DNA of 64,000 bases from MPNP01 sp965221445 (lineage in GTDB: Bacteria; Pseudomonadota; Alphaproteobacteria; Rhodobacterales; Rhodobacteraceae): the NCBI GenBank assembly GCA_965221445.1, contig CBDCSF010000013.1, positions 1,984,001-2,048,000 on the forward strand, given 5' to 3'. A program made the translations under genes and the position numbers. Below are positions 9,343 to 16,361 of this stretch, in pieces. Numbering within the stretch: the first letter of the stretch is position 1; each line of letters begins with the position of its first letter. The notes beneath the pieces are model-generated. The model saw nothing but the letters and a program-made list of their open reading frames with translations, had not been told where the DNA came from and ran no database searches.

Positions 9343-10074
9343 ATGAGCGATCCTTCAGCTCTTGTATTTAGTGCTCACGCAGCAGACTTTGTCTGGCGAT
9401 GTGGAGGAGCAATCGCTTTACATCAGGCCAAGGGGTATGAGGTTACGATAATTTGCCTTTCCTATGGCGAAAGAGGAGAAAGTGCAAAACTTTGGAAACA
9501 AGGAAATACCTCAGTTGAAGAGGTAAAACAGTTAAGAAGGGGTGAAGCCGAACGTGCTGCTGCAGAATTGGGAGCACACAACATCATCTTTTTGGACCTA
9601 GGGGATTATCCACTTGAAGTTGATAAGGAAACCAAGTTCGAGATTGTAGATATCTTAAGAAAGGTACAGCCTGATTTTATTTTGTCACACTCCAATTATG
9701 ATCCCTACAATTCCGATCATATGTCTACAACCGAGTTGGCTCTGGAAACAAGGATGATTGCGCAGGCATGGGGACATAAACCGGGTGAAAAGATCCTGGG
9801 TGCTCCCCAACTGTACCTATTTGAACCACACCAGACAGAACAAATGGGTTGGGTACCAAATGTATTCCTGGATATCACAGATGTTTGGGACAATAAACGC
9901 AAGGCCATTGAATGTATGAAAGGGCAGGTTCATCTGTGGAATTATTACACCAATCTGGCTGAAAACAGGGCCAATCATTTTCGCCGTAATTCCGGTGGGC
10001 AAGCGGGTGGCAGACATGCAAGATATGCTGAAGGTTTTCAGGCGGTATTTCCTCGCTGTGTGGATGAATTATAA
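9343..10074 (+). CDS. galB: PIG-L/LmbE-family protein, probable 4-oxalomesaconate hydratase (GalB type)
   Basis: About 243 residues. The fold family is the zinc-dependent PIG-L/LmbE deacetylases, but the usual AHPDDE motif is replaced by SAHAADFVWRCGG. As I recall, that form marks the branch containing Pseudomonas GalB, which hydrates 4-oxalomesaconate to 4-carboxy-4-hydroxy-2-oxoadipate in gallate/protocatechuate 4,5-cleavage. Other family-like pieces are CLSYGERGES, IIFLDLGDYPL and SHSNYDPYNSDH. The next gene encodes the aldolase that would act on this product, which supports the call. ATG 9343 matches the usual N-terminus of the family; the frame is open further upstream but overlaps the MetE-like gene. 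The stop TAA shares its last A with the ATG of the aldolase gene, indicating coupling. Confidence 0.75.
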   Translation: MSDPSALVFSAHAADFVWRCGGAIALHQAKGYEVTIICLSYGERGESAKLWKQGNTSVEEVKQLRRGEAERAAAELGAHNIIFLDLGDYPLEVDKETKFEIVDILRKVQPDFILSHSNYDPYNSDHMSTTELALETRMIAQAWGHKPGEKILGAPQLYLFEPHQTEQMGWVPNVFLDITDVWDNKRKAIECMKGQVHLWNYYTNLAENRANHFRRNSGGQAGGRHARYAEGFQAVFPRCVDEL

Positions 10075-10751
10075 TGGCGGATAATATAGTTGTCCAACAT
10101 TTTGACAGGGCTGAACCGTCAATAATCAGGGGATTGGGAGAATGTGGGGTATCAACAGTACATGAGGCACAAAGTCGGACAGGATTGCTTCCACCCCAAA
10201 TAAGACCGATTTACAGTGGTACTCGAATTGCCGGTTCTGCCTTGACCATACTTGCACCCCCAGATGATAATTGGATGTTGCATGTAGCCATGGAACTGGT
10301 TGTACCTGGTGACTTCCTTGTTTTAGGCACAACATCTCCTTCTGATGCGGGTTATTTTGGAGAATTATTGGCAGCTTCCGCCAAGGCAAGAGGGGCCCTT
10401 GGTTTGATAATTGATGCTGGGGTTCGTGATGTAAGGGAACTTAAAGAAATGAGTTTCCCTGTCTGGTCCAGGGTAATATGTGCCCAAGGTACAGTCAAAG
10501 AGAGATTGGGTTCGGTCAATACACCAATTGTAATTGGCACAACCGAAATTAATCCGGGGGATATAATTGTCGCAGATGATGATGGGGTATGTGTTGTGAA
10601 TCGTAAAACTGCACCTCAAATCCTTGAGGATGCCAAAACCAGGATTTCTTCAGAGGAAGAAAAAAGAAGACGGTTGTCTTCCGGTGAATTGGGAATTGAT
10701 ATGTATGACATGCGAAATAAGCTCAAGGAAAAAGGGTTAAAGTATGTCTAA
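10074..10751 (+). CDS. ligK: 4-carboxy-4-hydroxy-2-oxoadipate aldolase / RraA family
   Basis: A 225-residue RraA-fold protein that best matches the CHA aldolase group (LigK/GalC/ProA), a divalent-metal enzyme splitting 4-carboxy-4-hydroxy-2-oxoadipate into pyruvate and oxaloacetate. Family-like segments are GVSTVHEAQSRTGLL near the N-terminus, the metal/substrate region GLIIDAGVRDVRELKEM (about residues 108-124) and PGDIIVADDDGVCVV. The C-terminal tail resembles other LigK proteins. It overlaps its upstream neighbour by one base and its downstream neighbour by eight, so the three genes form a tight unit. An RNase E regulator role (RraA itself) is less likely in this context and with this tail. 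Confidence 0.82.
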   Translation: MADNIVVQHFDRAEPSIIRGLGECGVSTVHEAQSRTGLLPPQIRPIYSGTRIAGSALTILAPPDDNWMLHVAMELVVPGDFLVLGTTSPSDAGYFGELLAASAKARGALGLIIDAGVRDVRELKEMSFPVWSRVICAQGTVKERLGSVNTPIVIGTTEINPGDIIVADDDGVCVVNRKTAPQILEDAKTRISSEEEKRRRLSSGELGIDMYDMRNKLKEKGLKYV

Positions 10752-11700
10752 TGGGAATTCAAATGTTGCCCATCTCGGACATGTAGAAATTTATTCAAAT
10801 AAGATTGAGGAAAGTTTAAATTTCTTTACTGAAATTTATGGGTTGACCGAAAGTGGTCGGGAAGGAAACAGCTATTACCTTAGAGCTTTTGATGATTACG
10901 AGTTTCACACGCTTAAATTGACTGAGCATCATACGACTGGAGTCGGGCATATCGGCTACAGAACCTCTTCACAACTGGCACTTGAGAACAGGGTAAAAAC
11001 CATCAGGGACAATGGAATTCAGGGAGAGTGGGTTGAAGGTGATATGGGTCATGGCCGTGCTTTCAGGTTCAAGGGGCCATTTGGCCATTGGTTTGAACTA
11101 TACTGGGAAACCAACAAGTATCAACCTCCCCCCTCAGAGAAACCTGCCCTGAAAAACATCCACCAAAGGTTTCATGGCAAAGGGTGTTGTCCCCGCCGGT
11201 TGGACCACGTTAACCTATTGGCCAAAGATGTATCCGTTTTTCGTGATTTCATGATTACATGTTTTGAAAGCAGGGTTACCGAACAGATATTATTGGATAA
11301 TGGCCGCTTGGGTGGCTGTTGGTTTACTGTAAACAACAAGAGTTATGACCTGGCCTGTACAGAGGAACATGCAGGAGGGCAGGGAAGATTTCATCATGTA
11401 ACCTATGTTACCGATCAAAGAGATGAAATTATCAGGGCAGCCGATATTTTTCTTGAAAATGGTATCCATATTGAAACAGGTCCCCATAAACATGCAATAC
11501 AGGGCACTTTCTTCCTTTATGTATTTGAACCAGCAGGCAACAGGGTTGAGATTGCCAACCAGGGCTCAAGGCTAATTTTACAACCTGATTGGGAACCCAT
11601 TGTCTGGACGGAATCCGAAAGAAAAAAGGGACAGGCCTGGGGGTTAAAGACAACAGAAACTTTTCATACCTACGGAACTCCTCCAGTAGGTCAAAACTGA
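10744..11700 (+). CDS. Two-domain VOC extradiol (catechol 2,3-dioxygenase-like) dioxygenase
   Basis: A 318-residue type I extradiol dioxygenase-like protein with two glyoxalase/VOC modules: residues about 8-120 (ending GHWFELYW) and about 150-272 (ending GNRVEI). The iron ligands of the second module are present: H155 in LDHVNLL, H217 or H218 in RFHHVTYV, and E269 in GNRVEI, as expected for a 2-His-1-carboxylate Fe(II) site. It should open a catecholic ring beside the two hydroxyls. It is the last gene of the operon and overlaps the aldolase gene by eight bases. Gallate and protocatechuate 4,5-cleavage normally use the unrelated type II (LigAB/GalA) enzymes, so a VOC enzyme paired with GalB- and LigK-type genes is unusual. 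Substrate unknown. Confidence 0.82.
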   Translation: MSNGNSNVAHLGHVEIYSNKIEESLNFFTEIYGLTESGREGNSYYLRAFDDYEFHTLKLTEHHTTGVGHIGYRTSSQLALENRVKTIRDNGIQGEWVEGDMGHGRAFRFKGPFGHWFELYWETNKYQPPPSEKPALKNIHQRFHGKGCCPRRLDHVNLLAKDVSVFRDFMITCFESRVTEQILLDNGRLGGCWFTVNNKSYDLACTEEHAGGQGRFHHVTYVTDQRDEIIRAADIFLENGIHIETGPHKHAIQGTFFLYVFEPAGNRVEIANQGSRLILQPDWEPIVWTESERKKGQAWGLKTTETFHTYGTPPVGQN

Positions 11701-11719
11701 TTGGGAGAAGGGGCTAATA

Positions 11720-12277
11720 TCACAAATACCTACCTTTTGCCGGATGGAATCGGCCCTCTATAATATCCTGGAAATTCACAGGTTTGCCTTCGGTCTGCTC
11801 AACAGAGATATTGATATACCGTTCGTCAGGTTTATTACCATCCATAACCAGTTTCTCATGGATATGACCATGAATGTTACACTCGGCCCATCGTGGAATA
11901 GATTCTGGGTGAAGGGGTATATGTGACAGAAGATATTTTCCGATTTTCAAGGATCCCTTGATATCGTCAAAATAGGGTATCAGGTCTTGGGATTTCCAAC
12001 GATCGTGATTACCACTGATAAGTACCTTACGCCCCGGTAGCCTCCCAAGAATCTGCAATGATTCCCGGGGAAATGCAATATCTCCTAGATGATAGACCTT
12101 ATCGTTTGGTTTAACCATTTTCATCCACCAATAAACCATCAATGCATCCCCCTTTTCTTTGTTGTCTGCATACCAGGGATCGGTGAATCTTCTAATGGGA
12201 TTGCCCTCGTTATCAACAAAACTGTAAATGTTTTGGTGCCCAAAATGGGTATCGGAAATTAACCAGGTATTGACCAT
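11720..12277 (-). CDS. Calcineurin-like metallophosphoesterase
   Basis: A small (185-residue) metallophosphoesterase. The metal-binding motifs are in order: SDTHFGH (residues 8-14), HLGDIAF (near 63), SGNHDRW (near 88), then SHIPLHP and NIHGHIHEK. This pattern matches a compact group of bacterial and phage phosphoesterases with unknown substrate. It has no signal peptide or membrane segment and should be cytoplasmic. It is transcribed convergently to the ring-cleavage operon (19 bases between stops) and looks monocistronic. Two copies of a palindromic 11-mer lie 73-111 bases upstream of its start. Confidence 0.85.
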   Translation of the reverse strand: MVNTWLISDTHFGHQNIYSFVDNEGNPIRRFTDPWYADNKEKGDALMVYWWMKMVKPNDKVYHLGDIAFPRESLQILGRLPGRKVLISGNHDRWKSQDLIPYFDDIKGSLKIGKYLLSHIPLHPESIPRWAECNIHGHIHEKLVMDGNKPDERYINISVEQTEGKPVNFQDIIEGRFHPAKGRYL

Positions 12278-12349
12278 GATTTATGCCCCTGTACTATCCA
12301 GAAAATCAAGTGATAGAAAGATTCAACCCGGATCAGTGAACAGAAAAAG

Positions 12350-12388
12350 TGGCTTAGCCAGCCTAAAATGCAATCAATGGCTTAGCCA
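12350..12388. promoter_or_regulatory. Two copies of palindromic TGGCTTAGCCA (candidate operator)
   Basis: The 11-mer TGGCTTAGCCA, itself an inverted repeat (TGGC-TTA-GCCA), occurs at 12350-12360 and 12378-12388, centres 28 bases apart. The region is non-coding and lies upstream of the minus-strand phosphoesterase gene. Paired palindromes may be a binding site for a dimeric regulator, but nothing else supports that. Confidence 0.3.
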
Positions 12389-12615
12389 AAATTTATCCCA
12401 ATTGCGTACGGAAGTGCCAACACAATCCCGCCTCAATGACCCAGGTATTTGTATCCAGTACCATGAACTGTCAAGGCCGGTGTAACCTTTAATTAAGGGA
12501 GGATAACACTTATCCAGGAAAAGAATCCTTGTTTAGGTTTTCAACGTCATAACCTAACAGTTACTTCCTACAATCAATCGCTCGCTGATCAGAAAGATTT
12601 TATAAATTATTCAAA

Positions 12616-12692
12616 TGGTGCGCTGAGGAAGATTCGAACTCCCGACCCCATGATTCGTAGTCATGTGCTCTATCCAGCTGAGCTATCAGCGC
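12616..12692 (-). tRNA. tRNA-Arg (anticodon ACG)
   Basis: On the minus strand the gene begins GCGCTGA and folds as a standard cloverleaf: D-arm TAGCTCAGCTGGATAGAGC, anticodon loop CTACGAA giving ACG, T-arm GGGAGTTCGAATCTTCC, acceptor TCAGCGC, discriminator A and an encoded CCA (12616-12618). Length is 77 including CCA. The first anticodon base is probably deaminated to inosine so that it reads CGU, CGC and CGA. It stands alone, and I see no integrase or att duplication beside it. Confidence 0.95.
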
Positions 12693-13098
12693 TTCTCAGA
12701 AAGATAATATCCTGGATAGTAACTTCAAGAAGCCAAGTTAAAGGGTTGTTGGAAACGAGGAATGAAGACTTTAATAAGCATCGTGTGAATAGCTTCTTAT
12801 TGAAGCAGGCGGAAATGTGTAACCCTCTAAGAGCAGTTTGGCATTTTGGCCGTGAAAGTTGTGATCTGTGGTATGTTCATAAGTCTTCCAGTTCAAACCA
12901 ATACAGTAGAACTAGGAATGTTGTTTTGATAGAATTTTTTAATACTTGCTTCTGACCGCTACCATTTGACAAACTCACTAATATATTATTCAGCACAGGT
13001 CAGTTTATTCTTGGCACTTTTTGTATTCTGTACGAATTCATTAGTAATTAACAAGATACGATTCCAAAAATTTATTTTCATAGTTAAGGGTTGTTACC
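12693..13098. other. Intergenic region, no gene seen
   Basis: This 400-base, AT-rich stretch separates the tRNA (minus) from the aldolase gene (plus). A forward frame at 12650-12955 overlaps the tRNA and shows no family resemblance. The promoters of both flanking genes should lie here, but I could not define them; a TTGACA at 12966-12971 has no good -10 at the right distance. Confidence 0.4.
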
Positions 13099-13986
13099 AT
13101 GGATCCAGAAAAAATTAGCATCTTCAGAAGCAGAAAAGGGTTTATTTCCGCATTAGATCAATCGGGTGGTTCTACACCAAAGGCCTTGAAAGCCTATGGT
13201 ATAAATGAAGACCAGTATTCCGGCGAAGAGGAAATGTACGCCCTGATCCATGAAATGAGACTTCGGATCATAACCTCCGACAGGTTCACCGGTGGTAGGA
13301 TTGTCGGGACAATATTGTTTCAGGATACGGTCAACCGACAAATAGGGGGAGAATCTGTACCTAGCTACCTTTGGAATCAAAAGAAAATACTGGCTATCCA
13401 GAAAATTGATGTTGGATTGGAAGATGAGGGGCAGGGTATCCAATTGATGAAGCCAATCCCGGGTATGAAGGAGAGTTTGTCAGAAGCGGTAGCAAATGGT
13501 GTTTTTGGAACCAAAATGCGGTCAGTAATCTGGGAAGCTACACCCGGAGGTATCAATGAAATTGTTTCTCAACAGTTTGAAATCGCCAAGATCATTATGG
13601 ATTACGGCCTTATCCCGATTGTAGAACCAGAAGTTTCCATTGGCATTCCAGACAAAACTGAGAGTGAAGAATTATTAGTTTCAGAAATTTCAGAACACCT
13701 GGGTAAACTCAAAGACAATCAGAAGGTCGCGCTCAAACTTACTTTGCCTAGCCAAGACAATTTTTACGAAGGTTTGATCATGCATCCGAATGTGGTCAGG
13801 GTTACAGCTTTATCTGGTGGCTACAGTCATGAGGAGGCCTGTGAAAAACTGACATTGAATCCAGGCATGATCGCCAGTTTTTCACGGGCTTTGACAGAAA
13901 GACTGAAGGTTGACCAGACGGATTCTGAATTTGCAAATGCCCTGGATTCTTCTATCGAAAGTATCTTCCAAGCTTCAAAAACCTGA
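13099..13986 (+). CDS. fda: Class I fructose-bisphosphate aldolase
   Basis: A 295-residue Schiff-base (class I) aldolase of the short bacterial Fda type, interconverting fructose 1,6-bisphosphate with dihydroxyacetone phosphate and glyceraldehyde 3-phosphate. The N-terminus has the conserved SALDQSGGSTPKAL; further on are GTKMRSVIWEA, PIVEPEVSIG and KVALKLTLPSQ, the last two corresponding to the active-site strands with acid and lysine residues. ATG 13099 is the natural start (GGGTTGTTACC upstream, weak ribosome site). The gene stands alone, convergent with the Fe-S protein gene that ends five bases downstream. A second glycolytic gene of the window, gpmI, is 44 kb away. Confidence 0.9.
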   Translation: MDPEKISIFRSRKGFISALDQSGGSTPKALKAYGINEDQYSGEEEMYALIHEMRLRIITSDRFTGGRIVGTILFQDTVNRQIGGESVPSYLWNQKKILAIQKIDVGLEDEGQGIQLMKPIPGMKESLSEAVANGVFGTKMRSVIWEATPGGINEIVSQQFEIAKIIMDYGLIPIVEPEVSIGIPDKTESEELLVSEISEHLGKLKDNQKVALKLTLPSQDNFYEGLIMHPNVVRVTALSGGYSHEEACEKLTLNPGMIASFSRALTERLKVDQTDSEFANALDSSIESIFQASKT

Positions 13987-13990
13987 ATTT

Positions 13991-14659
13991 TCAAGTCTTG
14001 GGAGCATTATTCAGAAAGGCTATCTGATGAAACTCCGATTGCCTGGGATCGCGCTGGTAGTTTTGACTAACAGGACAAATCCTTCTGACTTTACACCCCA
14101 TGCTTAAACATTCCTCACCTTCGGAAGAACCTATAAACGTTCGGCATCCATCGGCATCATAAATATCTGGTGTCAAAACTCCTACGGGGCACTCTGTTAT
14201 ACATGGTTTATCCTTACAGGTCTCGCAAGGACTACTTGCCGGGGGTTGAGGTAATTGAATATGGTCTTGATAGGCCAAAACTCCCCGATACGAAACCATG
14301 AGGCCAGCTGTATCATGAACCAGAAATTGAACTGGAGAATGCCAACTCCTCCGTGTTTTCAATGCCCAGGTCATGAAGGGGTGATAAGGAGGTCCCCCGA
14401 AGGGATAAACTGGTTTTCCGTTGGTTTTGCTCCCGATCAAATCAATGACTCTCTTTGACCATCGATCCAACGGATTGGGCAAGCCTTTACTAAATTCGTC
14501 CTGAGAGGTGAAATATGTCCAAAAACCCGGTTCCTTGGGACCAAGCATGATAAGCGTTTTGGTTCCCTCGGGGACTTTGTCGTGATCTTCAGGATGGAAA
14601 CCACCGTAAATATCCAGTTGGTATTGTCCGGCAATATCCAAGATTTTGGTATAATCCAT
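13991..14659 (-). CDS. 8-cysteine ferredoxin-like protein, function unknown
   Basis: About 222 residues with two probable [4Fe-4S] clusters near the C-terminus. Counting from the upstream in-frame TTG at 14665, the cysteines are at about 147, 150, 155 and 159 (CETCKDKPCITEC, followed by PVG), then about 174, 186, 191 and 197. The layout is like the ferredoxin half of QueG/reductive-dehalogenase-type proteins, but no cobalamin domain is present. Alphaproteobacteria commonly carry such short proteins annotated only as ferredoxins. The N-terminal 140 residues (MLGPKEPGFWTYF, RWSKRVIDLIG) are typical of that group. I prefer ATG 14659 over the TTG. It may act in electron transfer; no partner gene is visible. 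Confidence 0.75.
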   Translation of the reverse strand: MDYTKILDIAGQYQLDIYGGFHPEDHDKVPEGTKTLIMLGPKEPGFWTYFTSQDEFSKGLPNPLDRWSKRVIDLIGSKTNGKPVYPFGGPPYHPFMTWALKTRRSWHSPVQFLVHDTAGLMVSYRGVLAYQDHIQLPQPPASSPCETCKDKPCITECPVGVLTPDIYDADGCRTFIGSSEGEECLSMGCKVRRICPVSQNYQRDPRQSEFHQIAFLNNAPKT

Positions 14660-14683
14660 TAGCAAACAGTAAACGAAATGTAG

Positions 14684-15586
14684 CTAGGGTGACTCTCGAG
14701 AAATCAGAGTTCCGATACCATGATTGGTAAATAATTCAAGGAGCACCGAATTAGGGGTTTTGCCATTTAAAATAACAACCGCTTTAACGCCATCCTGGAC
14801 CGCTTTCAGGGCTGTTTCAGTCTTTGGTATCATTCCTCCCTGAATAACACCTGACTGAATTCTTGTTACAACTTCTTCAGGGGTTAACCTTGAAATCAGA
14901 TTGTTTGAATTGTCAAGAACGCCGTCAACATCAGTTAACAATAATAATCTGTCGGCGTTAAGTGCGGACGCGATTGCACCTGCAGCTGTGTCACCATTTA
15001 CATTCAGAGTTGTCCCATCCTTGCCTATACCGATAGGAGCAATTACCGGAATCAAGCCGTTTTTGAACAGGTCTCTCAAAACAGGCGAGTTGACATCACT
15101 GGGGATACCTACCAAACCGAGTTCCGGTTCTGCCATCTGACAAACCATTATATTGGCATCTTTCCCGGATATCCCCAATGCCAAACCACCTTCCCGATTA
15201 ATGGCCTGAACTATCCTTTTATTAACATTTCCTGCTAGGACCATTTCGGCAATTTCGACAATTTCGGGACTGGAAACCCTTTTGCCCTTGATAAAACTTG
15301 ATTTTATACCCAAACGATCCAGTGTAAGATTTATTTTTGGTCCTCCACCATGAACAACAACGGCATTGATACCGATTTGTCTCATCAGCACAACGTCTTT
15401 GGCAAAACTGACGAGAGTTTTTGTATCGGCAATAGCATTTCCCCCAATCTTTACAACGACAACGGAATTGTCATAGCGTTGCATGTAGGGCAAAGCCTCA
15501 GAGAGAGTTTTTGCTGTTTTCAACCAACTTTTCGTGGTAATCATTTCAAATATCCCGGAATCAGACACTCTTCTTTCAGTTAACAT
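14684..15586 (-). CDS. argB: N-acetylglutamate kinase
   Basis: Second enzyme of arginine biosynthesis: ATP-dependent phosphorylation of N-acetyl-L-glutamate. About 286-300 residues with amino-acid-kinase motifs: VVVVKIGGNAIAD near the N-terminus, VVHGGGPKINLTLDRLGI, and NVNGDTAAGAIASALNADRLLLLTD split across the nucleotide/substrate region. The typical N-terminal arginine-sensing helix (WLKTAKTLSEALPYMQRYD) is present, suggesting arginine-feedback-inhibited hexameric enzyme. An internal ATG at 15544 would give the more usual N-terminus (MITTKSWL); the longer start at 15586 is equally open and ribosome sites do not decide. It is followed by an Fe-S protein gene and preceded by engB, the common alphaproteobacterial order. 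argG is 18 kb away. Confidence 0.93.
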   Translation of the reverse strand: MLTERRVSDSGIFEMITTKSWLKTAKTLSEALPYMQRYDNSVVVVKIGGNAIADTKTLVSFAKDVVLMRQIGINAVVVHGGGPKINLTLDRLGIKSSFIKGKRVSSPEIVEIAEMVLAGNVNKRIVQAINREGGLALGISGKDANIMVCQMAEPELGLVGIPSDVNSPVLRDLFKNGLIPVIAPIGIGKDGTTLNVNGDTAAGAIASALNADRLLLLTDVDGVLDNSNNLISRLTPEEVVTRIQSGVIQGGMIPKTETALKAVQDGVKAVVILNGKTPNSVLLELFTNHGIGTLISRESP

Positions 15587-15629
15587 AAACCAGAAGATTT
15601 AGAATACCATTAATCCTGTTTTCAATAAA

Positions 15630-16292
15630 TCAAACCAATTCGGCTATGGCAGTTTGTAGATTGGTTATACAAGATTTAGTTTTTGAACTTGTAAATATAA
15701 CCTCAGGTAAACCTACCGGATATTTCGAAATGGTTTTCTCCGCCATTGTGAGGAGTTTGGTTCTGTGTTCCATCTTTACCTTGTCAACCTTGGTATAGAT
15801 CAGTTGGAAGGATACAGCACTATCATTCAGTAATTTAAAAAAGCCATGGTCAATATCCTTGGGGCCAATCCTTGCATCTACCAATACGAACACTCTACGA
15901 AGGGAGGCACGCCCCCTTAGATAGACGGAAAGAAACCTTTGCCGTCTTTCCTTGGTCTTCTTTGACATTTTGGCATAACCATATCCCGGTAAGTCAACGA
16001 GGTAGTGGGTTTCACCAATGCAGAAATAATTTATTTCCTGAGTTCTTCCTGGAGTGTTTGATGTACGTGCCAGGTTTTTGCGATTGGTAAGAGAATTGAT
16101 CAGTGAAGATTTTCCGACGTTGGATCGACCACAAAAACAAACTTCAATTCGGTCTGGAGAAGGAAGGTCAGATTCGTGAACTACTCCCTTTAGGAAAAGA
16201 ATTTCACCTGAAAACAGTTTTCTTCCTGCACTATTTTGTTCGAAGGAAAGTTCTAGAGAACTTTTAATGTTTAGTTCAAATGGCTTGTCCAT
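15630..16292 (-). CDS. engB: Ribosome biogenesis GTPase EngB/YsxC
   Basis: A 220-residue TRAFAC-class GTPase needed for assembly of the 50S subunit. G1 is GRSNVGKSS, G2 lies in the TSNTPGRTQEINYF stretch, G3 is DLPGYGYA, G4 is TKVD and G5 is TSSKT, all in the expected order. The N-terminus (residues 1-45) is about twenty residues longer than in E. coli YihA, as in many alphaproteobacteria. It lies between yidC (70 bases upstream) and argB, consistent with a shared operon running from rpmH. Confidence 0.94.
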   Translation of the reverse strand: MDKPFELNIKSSLELSFEQNSAGRKLFSGEILFLKGVVHESDLPSPDRIEVCFCGRSNVGKSSLINSLTNRKNLARTSNTPGRTQEINYFCIGETHYLVDLPGYGYAKMSKKTKERRQRFLSVYLRGRASLRRVFVLVDARIGPKDIDHGFFKLLNDSAVSFQLIYTKVDKVKMEHRTKLLTMAEKTISKYPVGLPEVIFTSSKTKSCITNLQTAIAELV

Positions 16293-16361
16293 TCACCGAA
16301 TCCTGGAAAAATCCTAGATGCAAGAAGGGAACCTGGTACCAAAAAAACTGCACCAGAGGGG

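Noticed and set aside
10074..10751. Calling the aldolase RraA (RNase E regulator)
   Set aside because: The longer C-terminal tail and the overlap with GalB- and dioxygenase-type genes favour the CHA aldolase group.
12650..12955. Forward open frame overlapping the tRNA-Arg
   Set aside because: Runs across the tRNA on the other strand and has no protein-family resemblance.
12966..12971. TTGACA as a -35 box for the aldolase gene
   Set aside because: No acceptable -10 at 16-18 bases; the TATATT nearby is only 10 bases away.
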